A stretch of 64,000 nucleotides of DNA from Acanthochlamys bracteata (Eukaryota > Streptophyta > Magnoliopsida > Pandanales > Velloziaceae): assembly GCA_019914995.1 (NCBI GenBank), contig CM034142.1, forward strand, positions 1,946,001 through 2,010,000. Direction: 5' to 3'. The translations under genes were made by a program, and so were the position numbers. Of the stretch, positions 22,972 to 35,276 are shown one piece after another. The notes beneath the pieces were generated by a model, which was not told where the DNA came from, searched no databases, and worked only from the letters and a program-made list of their open reading frames with translations. The stretch's first letter is position 1. Every line of letters starts with the position of its first letter.

Positions 22972-25378
22972 ATGGCCGACTGTTCTATTGCTCCAATTCC
23001 AGACGTAGTAATAGATAAGGAAAATTCACCGTATTTAGATATGCTTTTTCCAAGTCTCCAAGCTACAAAAGAAATATACATAAATTATGAAAAAGCAAGT
23101 GGATTTAGTGTTATTACTAAAAGTACGCAAAAAAGAAATTTAGATTCGGAAGAAGTTACTACTTGCGAAATGACAAGAAAAGAACAACTGAGGTGCCTGA
23201 AGTAGAAGCAAGTCAAAAGAGAAACAGAAATGCAGTAAAATGCAAATGTCCTGCAAGAATGAAAGTGATAAAACAACGTACTGGTTTGTGAAAAGTGGTG
23301 AAATATAATGACAACCACAATCATGGATTAGTTAGTCCTGCAAAAAGAATGCGTATGTCTGTCTGTAAAAGTATGCCTGCTGCAGCTAAGATGTTAGTTG
23401 ATTCATTTCGTGATGAAAGTATACCTGTAAATAAAGTTGCAGATATATTTGATGGTCTACAGTATGATTTTGATGATAGAGATTGTGGAATCATTTAAGA
23501 TTTACAAAGGAGTACAAAAAATCTGTCACAGGAGATGCCATCGCAGTGCTTGATTTTTTTAAAAAGAAAAACTTAGAAGATCCAAACTTTTTCTATGCAA
23601 TACAGATGGATAGCGAAGCAAGGGCAGTAAATTTTTTCTGAGTAGATGGTCGATCACGTTTACAGTTTCAGTACTTTGGCGATGTATGTTTTTTGATACA
23701 ACATATCGTAAGAATATGTATGAAATACCATTTGCGCCATTTACAGGAGTTAATCATCATATGAAGTCGATTCAGTTTGGTTACGCCTTGCTTTTGGATG
23801 AGACAGAAAAGTCTTTTTGTTGGCTTTTTGAGACTTAGCTTGCTGCTATGGGTGGGCGTGCCCCATTTTCTATCATCACAGATCAAGACAGAGCTATGAC
23901 TATAGCGGTTGAGAAGGTATTTCCAAACACCCAGCACCACTTTTGTTTATGGAATGTGATGAAAAAATTTCCTAAAAATTGTCTCATATTTATTTCAAAA
24001 AGTCACGGTTCAAAAAAGATTTCAAAATGTGTATTAGAGACACCTATACTCCTAGTGTTTTTGAAGCAAGATGGGAGGAATTGTTATGTACTCACAACTT
24101 GCAGGAGAATTGCTAGCTTCGAGGAATGTATGAAATTAGAAAAAAGTGAGTTCCAGTTTATCACTTGGACACTTTTTATGCTGGTATGAACACTACAGGA
24201 CACTCTGAAGGTACGAACTCTGTTTACAGTAATTTTTTCCATTCAACGACAACTCTTCGAGAGTTTGTTTTGAAGAACGAGAAGTGTTTGGCTAAAATTG
24301 TTGAAAAGGAAAAAAAAGAAAATTATATTAGTGAACATTGTAATCACATTGTCGATAGTCATGCCTTTCTTCTGAAGAATGCAGCAGATGTGTACACGAG
24401 AAATGTGTACGATAAGTTCAAAAAAAAATTTGATAAAGCTCTCGCCGAGTATGTTCTGTTCGACAATGAAAAGAAAAGTGATGGCTATACAGCATATATT
24501 TATAAGTCTCGACTGCTTAGTGATGAGCGTGCGTGGAAAGTGAAGTTCAACCATGCCACAAGAGAAGGTTATTGTGAATGCAAACTATTTGAGTTTGTAG
24601 GAATTCCTTGTGGTCACCTTGTAAAAAGTTTTTTTGTCTCGTGACATGGAGAAAATACTTGATCATTTCATTTTGAAAAGGTGGATGAAAGAAGCTAATA
24701 AATATAGAGTTGAATATGATTGTGGTGCGGTGCAAGGACATGAGAATTCTCATCTACTGAGAACTACCCAACTATTAAGGTTTCTAATCAATCATCTTAT
24801 GAAGCTGGTGAAGCAGATGAGACTTTCCAATTGATGTTGGAAGCATTACAAGAATTGTCGTTACGGATCAAAGAAGTAAGAAAGACTAAAGAGATGCAAC
24901 AGATGCATTCATGTACCGCTAATGAGACTTTACAAGAGGCAGTTAATGCATCTCAAATTCTACTCTTGAATCCCCACATCTCGCAAACTAAGGGAAGGAA
25001 AAAAGAAGCAAAAACTTCATTCCGAGTCGGAAAAAGAATAAAAAGTAGCTTGGAAAAAGCCATTGCAAAAAACAAAGCAGAGACATGGAAGAGATGTACT
25101 TGTTGTAACAAGTTTGGCGTTAGACATGACAAACGAAATTGTCCTGAAAATCTAAATAGAAAGAAGAATATGAGTAAGTATAATAATTACTTAATTTTGG
25201 TTCATAATACAGTAACTCTGTTTTTGTAATTTAGTGTTGATATTTGATTAATTTTTTTATTTGATAGTTATTGATGAAGATGTTTACGAAGATGAAGATA
25301 ATAATCAAAACTCCATAGGTACAGATGAAGACGATGATAATATTGATGAAGTCTCAATTGGGTTTTCTTCTCACTGAT
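22972..25378 (+). pseudogene. FAR1-like MULE transposase, broken (MULE-3)
   Basis: Start ATGGCCGACTG at 22972. Same domain order as MULE-1: FAR1 finger (about 23060-23340; KEIYINYEKASGFSV, EEVTTCEMT, NDNHNHGLVSPAKRM); DDE core (about 23600-23960; FFDTTYRKN-like, SIITDQDRAM, FCLWNVMKKF, with His replaced by Asn in the WH pair); SWIM finger YCECKLFEFVGIPCGHLV (about 24570-24620); and zinc knuckle CTCCNKFG to HDKRNC (25095-25142). A 94-base intron (25174-25267, GTAAGT to TGATAG) precedes an acidic last exon. Stops occur near 23203, 23290, 23497, 23640 and 23836, with shifts near 23690, 24110 and 24640. Non-functional as it stands. Confidence 0.85.
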
Positions 25379-25655
25379 AAGAGTGGTGTTGTTCCTTGGT
25401 AACAGAGAAGAACTCGGCGTTCTGTAATGTACTGTATAAGCTAATATATCGTTACTGTTTTGTTATTTTGTATACTTTAGTTTAACTTGTTTAATTGTAA
25501 TACGATGTTATATAAACTAATACATTGTTACTGTTTTCGTATAATTTAGTTAACTTATTTAGTTGTAATATTTTGTCTGGGCTTAAGCAGCCTTCATCCA
25601 AATACGTCAACAGATACAATATTTAGTATATTTAGGGAGGAAAAAAAGTATGAGA

Positions 25656-27362
25656 ATAAAAGAGTGGATCAGTTGAAAAAATATAAAGAGTGGAGTAAGA
25701 AATAAACAGCTATATTAATAATTCAAAGTTTACATAAAGATAGATTACAGAAAAATTTTATAAGAATAATCGAACGATGTTTCTTTGACATCTCCGCTGA
25801 ATTGTACATCGAACATTGGTAACTGTACGTGATTGTACTTACAAAGTAATTACATGAGCTATCTGCTTACAAAAGCTCTCTGTTTACATTCATGGCATTC
25901 CTATCTGGTAATTGATCCATCCATACATTATACGTTGAAGATATCTGTCCATCTAGGGATAGTAGAGAACGCAACCATCCAACTTTTGTAATTCATCGAT
26001 CACTTTTACATATAAAGATGTAATAACAAGTCAACAACAAAACAGATATGAAAAGAAGAGGGAGGCTCAGATTCGCCTTCACTCGATCATCGAGATTTTG
26101 TAGAGCTACCCGTTCCAGGACTGTTTTCACCATCAGTTGCTCTCTCCTTCACTGCATGCCTTCTCTAATTGCAGCTATAGTGGTTGCCATATACAGAGAT
26201 ATGGCCATCCTTACTGCCTTGCTGTGCACTTTGAGAGGCAGTGTGGAGTTAGAAAAAAAGAACAACTACTGAGTCTAGCAGATCCTACATCTTTCAATTT
26301 TTTTCCCTCATCATTGCCTCAACATCCGGCATTGTTCGAACGACATCCAGCATTCATCAGAACAATTTCAATACCATAAATCAATACACCAAAAACCTCA
26401 ATACACCACAGAAAACCAATACATAAAAAAATCCAATACACCGTGAAAATTACCAATACATCAAAGAATCCAATACACCAAGGAAAAACAAAATACACCA
26501 AAAAAAAAACATAGGAAAAGAAAAATCATAGAATTCAAAACTAAGAAAAAAAAGACAAATCAAACGAATTCAAAACAAATCACTAACTCAAATCAATAAA
26601 TTCAAAACTATAAAAAAAAAATAAAACTGCGTCAAAATTTCGAATCGGCCATGAGTGGATGAGCTGCTGCCAACAAATACCGGCGTAAGCCATAACTAGT
26701 TAGCTGCCGCAGATAAAAATCGCCGTCGGCCATGACTAGCTGCCGAGAGCACACGGGACAGACAAGCCGTGAGAGATCGCCGTGAGTGGCTGATGTGAGC
26801 AGACATGAGAGATCGCCATGTGCTGCTGCCAGAAAAAATCGCCGTCGGCCATGACTAGCTGCCGACCGCACACGGAACAGACGCCGTGAGAGATCGCGTA
26901 AGAGATCGCCGTTAGTGGCTGCATAGAGCACAGAGGAGAGATCACGCCAAGAGATAAGCTATTGCCGGGTGAGATCGCCGTCGACCACTCACGGACGATC
27001 GTGGCTGCCAAGAGCACGAGAAAGAAAAATGAAATAAATCTCATCTGCAAAAGAAACGAATGAGTTTAGTTAATAAGGAAACAAGTTAATTAAAAAATAA
27101 ATTTGATTAATATAATCCAAATTAATTAGTAGTAACGAAAATTAACAAAACCAAAAGAGGAGAGAGAATTTCTAAGGTGTCAGTGAAGGTACGTGCCGAT
27201 CCAGTGAGATATTGGCCAAAACGCAAAATTTCGGACGAACAAAAAATATACAAACCGAGCGCGTTGGATGAGATAAATAAAATATGTTAACTGATCGGAA
27301 TGTTTACATGTAGTGGAGTGCCCCGGAGTGCCCAAGGGGAGGGAGTGCTCGTATCCTTCCCC
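25656..27362 (-). repeat. MULE-3 right terminal inverted repeat
   Basis: Inverse of the left arm with scattered differences. Open frames at 26048-26379 and 26632-27050 mirror those of the left arm. Confidence 0.85.
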
Positions 27363-27364
27363 TA

Positions 27365-27415
<51 letters not shown>

Positions 27416-27419
<4 letters not shown>

Positions 27420-27508
27420 AGGATAGGGCACTCCTCCTTATGGGCACTCCCTCCCAAGTTTATAGTCGGGGTGACCTCCAAATCCAATCTTCACCGTTGG
27501 ATATGAAG
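27416..27508. mobile_element. Left-arm fragment of a fold-back MITE
   Basis: It begins GGGAGGATAGGGCACTCC and continues through CCAATCTTCACCGTTGGA. No right arm follows, so the copy is truncated. Confidence 0.65.
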
Positions 27509-27746
27509 TTTAAACATATATTTAAATGTGTTAACTACTAGCAATTTGATGGATATTGCTAAAAAAAAAACTAATATAATGGTCGGAAATGTACACACTT
27601 TCTACCGAAGCCAATCAACCAAGTTCAAATTGTAAAATGTGCAAAAGAAAATAAGTTATCAATCAAAACCTTTAATGTCAAATGAATAAAGATAAAAAAT
27701 GAAAAAATGCGCTTCTAAATGTCAAATTAAGAGAACCATGGATTAC

Positions 27747-30700
27747 CATGGCTTTCCACTAATAAAGGAAGCTTCTCATTGGACTTAGCTTGATAAGAGG
27801 GATTTGTGGGAGGATAAAAGTATGCATAAGCATTTTGATCTGGTAAGTTAAAATATTCTTCATATTTGCTAACATCCGAAGAAGACCACACAATAGTGAA
27901 TTCTTGGGCTTTCGATTGCTTCTCACAAAGTCATCTGAAATAAGAGAAAGGAATTTTATGTTTATTAGAACTGTACTCTCCTGTAAAATTATCAACAATC
28001 AATTTGTGCTTACTTTTGCGACTAACAAAGGCATGGTAGCAGATGCACCTTTGATAAATATGCACCCACCTCCACAAACCTGTTAAAGGTATGAACATCT
28101 TTATGAAGTTACCTATGAAAACCCTTACTATTGCATGGAATTCAACCTACGATATTGTTAACATCAGTGAAGGGAATATCGAGCAATGAAAAGGAGTTCA
28201 AGACATAGTCCAAAATACCTGTATATGACCTTCCATTTCGCCTGCAGGTGCAAATAGACCATGTAAATAAACACCTTGCATCAGTACTTAATTATATATT
28301 GTAAAAACAAAACACATTCAACAAGCTTTCAAACCTATATGTGCATATCATCCTAGGATAATCTCCATCTTTCACCAAAAACCCAAAGTGGTTTTGTAAA
28401 TTTAGCGTTCAATGAATAGACAGGGACGACCTCATTCCTTCCGTCCAATCTGCAACCAAAAGACATACATATGCATTAAGTCAAATTTTCATGTTAGAGG
28501 CACTTATCCAAAAATTGTAAAAAGCGATATACAAGATGGTTTGTTAATCCTTCAGAAGCCTAAATTTTCTCCAATGATAGTATAAATTAGGGTACATCAA
28601 GAAGAAGCACACAGCTGAACATCAGGATGGCAAATAATTAACTGAAATATGAGAAGCGTAATGATTAACTTGTAATCATTGGCGTCTAACTGTCAGTTTA
28701 TTGGCGTCTGACTAGAAGTTTTACATATCAACATTAAATCTTGATTGCATTTAAAGACAGTGGTAAAATTGCACATTTGATGTACTAGAACTCATGTTTC
28801 CTTATATTAAGCAGTTTGCCAAGGGCATATATTTGCTCCAAAATTTCCAAAATAACCAAAGAATGGAGTAAAACTCTACTTTCAACTCTAGCAGTATATT
28901 ATCCTAGGTCACAGACAAGTTTTCGTGGATAATAAAACATATAGAAAGTTGATTACTGTTAATCAGCATGTTGTGATCTAGTTAAAGCACCTGTGACGCA
29001 CTCCAATGGACTGAGTGATAATCACACATCCGATGGAGAGTGTATAATTGAAAATTATTGCAGCCATCTGAATGACGCAAACAAAAGGAAACCACTAGAG
29101 GCTAATGGAAATTCACATTGCTCAAAGTTTGAAATACTCTTGTACTCGCTTTAAGCGATAATTTAATCAGCCACTAACTTGCAAATGTCATATACTCATC
29201 ATCAACACTAGGAGATAAAACTCAAACTATATAGGTCGCTGAAAATCCACCAAAGGAAGGATAGAAATGGTGCAAAGGAGACAGACATATGATCCTTAAG
29301 GCTACAATCCACTCCAAATTGGGGGCAACTAGCCTTCACTCTATTCATACAACAGGAAGAAATGCGAAGCGTCCTTCAATCCAAACTGCTTGTAACTGTA
29401 AAGTAATGTAACAAGGACAAATTTGAAACAAAATGATTTAATAAAACCCATAGCGACAAAAGCAAAGAGTTAAGAGAAAAACAAATACAATGTTCATCAA
29501 GACATCTTAATTCTTACCCATTTATAAATATTCCAAAAGCCACTTTTTCTATCTGTAATGAAAAACAATTCTCCTGCAACATCAAGGAAAGATAACCTCA
29601 CTAAGAATGTCAAAGAGCTCATAGCGTTCCCCAAAATAACTTAATTACATTCTAGAGAACAATGCCACGTAACAACAACAGTTTACAGTTTGTAATAGAC
29701 AATAATACTAAAGAAAAGAAGCATAAGTGTCTAAGTTACAAAGGCAAGCAAAAGACATGTGAGCCATCAGATAGGGGCTGAGCTTTTTCAAGCAAAAAAT
29801 GATTAGAAGATCCTAAGGTCAGACACTAGAAATTGACCATTTTTGTTGTCTGTTAGGGGTTTCAGCCATCAACTAGACCTGGATAAAAGAATGACAAGGA
29901 CTTTTGTTGCTACTTTTCCATGTGAAAGTAATCAAGTGAGGGGCAAATGTCCACACCTAACAACTTCCTCTTAATTTGCTTCCGTAAATGATTTTTCCAC
30001 CTACAGTTCACTTAATACTAAATAATTACATACACTCAATTCTAAGGTCAGAATGATACAGCATAAGGAATTTCCGTGGTGAAAAGCTTGACATTCAGTT
30101 CCTTCTAACGATGATCAATGTCAATGTTTTGAAATCTTCTCCCCTCCCCATAGTTCTCTCAGACTTCTTTTCCGACCAACTTTTGACTCCTTTCCACCAT
30201 ATTTCGCTGAGAGAGAGAGAGAGTGGGTTGGACTACACATTCCAGGTTTTTCGTTACCCAACTGACATTTTCAAATATAATTTTCAAACAATTATTCAGA
30301 CTGTCTAAGTTGATCTAGGCTATTTCAAGTGCTCAGAAACTAAACTTTCAATAGCTTTTATCGTGGTTTGGTCATTCACTACAAGTTTGAAAAGTGAAAG
30401 ACGGAAAAGCTATCCAAATGACCAAATAAGAATTAAATGTGATGCCTACAGTGAAACTAATGTTTGGATCAAGATCCATGATTTGGATCCAAAAGAAAAG
30501 TATTTTTAGTTCATATTTTTAAATTCAGTGCTCTATGTTCTTTAAATGGACAATAAAAATATAATATAAACTAGTGAAAAGAGATGCAACCTGCCCAGAT
30601 CTTCGATTTGATTATGAAAAGCTCTCCATTAGCAAAGAAATACATATATGTAGAGGTGCCCCTATTGTTGAAACAAAAAATTGGGATATATACAAGAAAA

Positions 30701-32426
30701 AACAAAACATATCCATATAAAATATTCAGCACAAAAGTTTTGAGAGAGATTTAAGAGAGATGGGCGTCACTCTCATCATATGTTACTTTTGCGAAGGATT
30801 ACCCACACCAAATTTGTAGGAGGAGTTAGTGTTGGGGAGATGCAACACCGGAAAAGTTAAACAAAATAAAACACTTGAACGGTCCAGTCTATACACTAGA
30901 AGCTCAATTCAACCCAAAAGCTTAAACCAATAGATTATGAAACTCTCTAGTAATTAATCCCCTTCTCATCTTATCTTTATTCAATATGAGACTAATCTAC
31001 TCACTTTTAACCCAACAATCTCTCTCTCAAGAGTGAGTCACTCATATTTTCTCCTCATCCGAGCATCATATCATGCACCAAGTGCGTCTATCGCTCAGAA
31101 TCCCAACCACTTGGCCTCGAGCACCATCACTGCACACCAAGAGCTAGCTTTCAGAGCCCAACTTGCTTTGAATCTTTACTCACACCTTGCAGAAGCCATA
31201 TGTGAGTCACACTGTTTTTAACCTGCTCATCGCACTACCAGCTAGAGCTATAACATACGTCCATCGTCTCCCTTACGCACCGTCTGCGCAACTAAGAGCC
31301 AGCCATTATAGTCCAACTTGTTCCGGATCCTCGCTCACACTTTATGAAAGCCCTATGTGAGTCGCGCTGCTCTTAACCTTCTTACCCACTATCAGCGAGA
31401 GCTACTACGTGCATCGAGCTCCCTGCCAAACTATCAGTTCTGATACAACTGTTGGGGAGATACAACAACGGAGAAGTTAACCATGACAAGACACATGAAG
31501 GGTCCGATTTTTACACTAGAAAGCCCAATCCAACCCAAAGTTTAAGCCAATAGGTTATGAAACTCTCTAGTATATTAATCCCCTTCTCATCTTATCTTTA
31601 TTCAATATAGGACTAATCTACTCACTATTAATCCAATAATTAGAAGCTCTATATATGTATGCATCTAGAACTCGAAATGTTAAACACAAAAACATTGGAA
31701 AATTTGCACAAATCTGTACTGAACTTCAAAACTCCCTACAGGTTTTTTGATTCGGAGTTGAACGACATACTCCTCCATACCATGCCAACTAACAATTATG
31801 GCATGGTCGAAAATCAGTGTTGCAGCACCACACTAAGACATTTGACATCATAAACTCCAACTGCACCACATCACACCTCTATTAAGGTTTGGGTATAAAT
31901 TCTTGAAGGACCACCCCTTAATGAAATGGATACAATTTTTTTGAAGATAGAGACGTAAAATGAATTGAATTCAATACTTATCATATCTAAGGAGAAAAAA
32001 ATAGATAACTTCAACACTTAGACAGTTATAACTACTAGATTGCCTGTCGGAACACTCTAACCTCTAAATTGACGTGTCTAAATAATTTCTCATAGCAAAA
32101 TCTCAATCTTAGATAGCTTTATTGAACGACTCAGTGTTGCTTCAAAAATATGCTTGAGAGATTACTCGACACTCTATGAATCCAAGAAGAGTCTAGTCTG
32201 GATAAACTACTCTATTAACCATAGTTGCCAGAAGCTTTAATCATGATGGGTCCATTCATGTACAATACACCTACACTGGTACTGTGTATACCACTTACTG
32301 TGCTTCGCTTGAACAAAAGTGGAAGATATGGTCTTGAAAATACCTCTTGGCGACCATTTTGGTTATGTTGGAGACTCTATCAATTTTGAATCACCGCCAG
32401 CCACACAAACCCGATCACGTACGTCA
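27747..32426 (-). pseudogene. S9 prolyl-oligopeptidase-like pseudogene, 5' (propeller) exons
   Basis: Exons in transcription order with GT/AG borders: 32426-32344 (RVCVAGGDSKLIESPT, stop TAA, PKWSPRG); 29573-29518 (ELFFITDRKSGFWNIYKW); 28449-28335 (NEVVPVYSLNAKFTKPLW; one extra base near its start and a deletion-type shift near its end); 28241-28151 (NGRSYTGILD, LLDIPFTDVNNI, open); about 28077-28014 (CIFIKGASATMPLLVAK); 27934-27747 (MTL, two-base loss, EKQSKAQEFTIVWSSS, NAYAYFYPP, LLVESHG). Order and splice phase fit the 3' block at 4665-6386 across a 21.4-kb intron. Exons for the N-terminus are not found upstream. Introns 28450-29517 and 29574-32343 hold no gene except the small LTR element at 30830-31638. 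S9 family assignment is confident; the protein's substrate is unknown. Confidence 0.8.
30830..31638 (-). mobile_element. TRIM-like miniature LTR element
   Basis: Two direct repeats of 188-189 bases, 30830-31017 and 31450-31638, each bounded by TGTTGGGGAGAT and CCCAACA or CCAATA, flank a ~430-base centre without coding capacity. On the minus strand, directly after the 31450-31638 copy, the sequence reads TTGTATCAGAACTGA, close to a tRNA-Met primer site, so the element points left. Flanks GTTAG and ATTAG look like a 5-base target duplication. The centre contains an imperfect ~185-base tandem duplication (about 31040-31430). Confidence 0.75.
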
Positions 32427-33076
32427 CTACAAAAGTTACGTATTAGAAATGGAGGAATGGAATGTCAAAAGATCGAAATGGATAATTCATATGTTAGCAT
32501 AAGCAACTTAAGGAGACAAATGCAGACCACAAGCATACAAGAACTGCAATTTAAGGAAAACCTAGCATGAATCCTTATCAAATTGGAAAGAAAAGCAAAC
32601 TCCATAACATAAATATATGGTCACTAGAAAGGTTAACCATATAATAGCTATTATAATTATGTTAACAAATCAGCATATTGTCTAGTCAGTATTCAATTAT
32701 TAACATTACCCTATCCTCTTCATAGAAGGTACAACTTTACCCTTATACAAAGGATTAAAAACAAAAAAAAAAACAAACATACAACACTCCTTGTTTATGA
32801 ATTTAGTTTCTAAATCATACTTTACTCTGATAAAAATTCAAACAACCTGCTTTCATTATGAATTATCCATGAAACCAAAATGAAAGGGCACCTTTGCATA
32901 TACAACTTGAATTTTAGTAACAAACAAGTACCAGGAATACTACACATATACATATGTATATATGTCCATGGATATGCACATACATGTGTGTGTTGCATAT
33001 ACATATACATGTATCTATACAAATATATTGACTTCTATAGGTCTTTGGTTCGCCCTCTATATATATATATATATAT

Positions 33077-33111
<35 letters not shown>

Positions 33112-33113
33112 TA
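32427..33113. repeat. Non-genic interval ending in TA and (ATTT)n microsatellites
   Basis: No gene supported. 32930-33030 is rich in CATATA and TGTG steps, 33056-33076 is a TA run and 33077-33112 is nine ATTT units that abut a MITE. Confidence 0.7.
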
Positions 33114-33499
33114 GGGATAGGATAGAGGCACATGATGCACATGCCGGCCAAAAGTGGCCGGCGAGATCTCTAAATCTAATCTCCACCGTTGGATATGGAG
33201 ACCATGAGTTGAGAATATATTATTAAAATTTTAGCTCAATCAGAATACGAATCGACCTTCATCGGAACTCTTGATCAAAATGACCCAAAAATAAAATGTA
33301 TATATTTTGTCACTTTTAACTCTTTTTGTCATTTTGATCAAGAGTTCCGATTAAAGTCTATTCGTATTCTGATTGAGTTGAAAGTTTAATAACATATTCC
33401 CAATTCATGGTTCTCCATATCTAACGGTGGATATTAGATTTAGAGATCTCGCCGGCCACTTTTGGCCGATAGGTGCACCATGTGCCTCTATCCTACCCC
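33114..33499. mobile_element. Fold-back MITE, GGGATAGGATAG subfamily
   Basis: 386 bases. Left end GGGATAGGATAGAGGCACAT, right end CTCTATCCTACCCC. Inverted halves carry GCCGGCCAAAAGTGG and its inverse. It is related to the MITEs at 19.4-20.9 kb by central words (CCACCGTTGGATATGGAG, TCAATC-GA, TGATCAAAATGAC) but has different subterminal sequence. Confidence 0.8.
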
Positions 33500-33514
33500 A
33501 TATATGTATATATA

Positions 33515-33700
33515 TATATAATGGCACTTCCTCCTTAAAGGCACTTTTAGATACTATTTTTCTGATTTATGGCTGGAGTGACTTTTCTCCACCATTAGAT
33601 ATAAAGAAGAATGAGTTAGAAACCTCTACAAAAAAATTTATTTTAATTGGATTACGAATCGAATTTCATCCGGCCAATTGATAAAACTAATATAAATAAT

Positions 33701-33739
<39 letters not shown>

Positions 33740-35276
33740 TCATCTTAATCAATTCATCGGATAGAGGTGAATTCGTAATTCGATTGAGTTGAAATCTTAT
33801 AAAATATATTTGTATCTCATAGTTTCTTATATTCCAATAATGAAAATTAAATTTGGAGGTCCACTCGGTCATAAATCAGATAAGGAGTACCAGAACGTGA
33901 TTCTAAAAAAAAGTATCATTATCCCTCCCATATATACATATATATGTATATAAATATATATATGTATGTATATACATATATATAAATATTTATAGGAGAG
34001 CGATACATGAGCTTTCTTTTTAGGAACACTACCTTCCTACTTCTTCGCACTTTATATTGACCAATGTGCGGCAATATGCACCTACAATGCGTGCTCAACT
34101 ATTTTTTGCCGTGAATACTTTTAGACCCAATCTTTACTATTAGATATAAAGAATTACAAGTTTGTAATACATTAACAAAATTTCATCTCAATCGGATAAC
34201 GAATTAATCTACATCCGGCCACTTGACCAACATGATAGAAATAAGCAAAGCTCCAAAGTATATATATTATCTTCTTTTTGTCATCATGATGATGAAGTCA
34301 GATAACGATCAATTTGTTGTCCAATTGAACTAAAATTTTATTAGTATACTCCCAATTCATTTTTTTTCATATCTAAAAGTATATATCGAATTTGAGACAT
34401 TATATCGATGGAGCCGTATTGATGTACACTGATGTAAATTTGAAAAATAATTTAGATATCCTCACTATATATATATATATATGGAAGGGATACCATAACT
34501 CTTTTATTAGTGGCACTTTCGAGCACTCCGTTTACTGGTTTACGGCCGGAACGATCTCCAAATTTAATTTCCACCGTTGGATATGAAGAATTATAAGTTA
34601 GAAATTTACTCACAAAATTTCAGTTTAATTCTATTACAAATTCATTTCTATCCGGTTACTTCATCAAAATGACAGAGAGTAAGAAATCTTCAAAATATAT
34701 ATTGTATTATTTCTGTCATTTTGATCAAATAATTACATTGTGGTCGATTTATAATTCAATTGATATGAAATTTTAGCAGTAAGTTTTAATTCATAATTTT
34801 TTATATTCAACGATATAGATTGAATCCTGAAGTCACACTGATCATTAACCAAAGAGTGAGTGCCCTTAAGTAAGGAGAGCACCCAGGCACTTTCTTACTG
34901 GTTTATAATCGGGGTGACCTCCAAATTCAATTTCCAATATTGGATATGATAAATTATGAGTTAGAAACATACTCACAAAATTTCAACTCATATCGAAAGT
35001 ACTAATTCACCTCCATCCGACCACTTCATAAAGATTACAGAAATAAAAAAAAATTCGAAAAATATATATTGTATCATTTCTGTCACCTTGATCAAATAAC
35101 CAGATGGAGGTGAACTAATAATCCGATTGAGCTGAAATTTTGTGAGTATATTGCTAATTCGTAGTTCTTCATTTTTAAAGGTGAAGATTGAATTTAGAAG
35201 TTACCCTAGCCATAAACTAGGGAGGGAGTGACCGGAAGTGCCCCTAAAAAAAGAGTGCCTCTATTCCTCTCCATAT
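33515..35276. mobile_element. Cluster of four degenerate fold-back MITE copies
   Basis: Approximate copies 33515-33930, 33990-34470, 34482-34865 and 34866-35272, each with an inverted half ending in CTCC or TCCC words and the shared centre (TTGATCAAATAA, ACGGTGG-like motifs), split by TA runs. No coding sequence. Confidence 0.6.

Larger units (their letters stand above)
20983..27362 (+). mobile_element. MULE-3: FAR1-type element with ~1.7-kb TIRs
   Basis: The element is 6380 bases. The left end GGGGAGGAATACGGGCACTC is inverted at the right end (GAGTGCTCGTATCCTTCCCC). Inverted similarity runs inward to about 22662 and from about 25656, so more than half of the element is arm. The unique centre carries a FAR1-like transposase pseudogene (22972-25378) homologous to that of MULE-1. 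It is flanked by TA tracts. The terminal bases match the fold-back MITEs nearby, suggesting one transposition family. Confidence 0.85.
6387..27746 (-). other. 21.4-kb transposon-filled intron of the S9 peptidase pseudogene
   Basis: The donor is G|GTAATC directly after the codons for LLVESHG, with the exon ending at 27747. The acceptor is TCGCAG|GAGGACCC, with the exon starting at 6386. Joining them restores the conserved SHGGPT block in phase. The interval holds two MULEs, one fold-back element, one copia element and several MITEs, each annotated separately. 6387-7756 has no gene; it contains a short imperfect duplication around 6893-6970 (GGCATCTATAT repeated). Confidence 0.75.
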
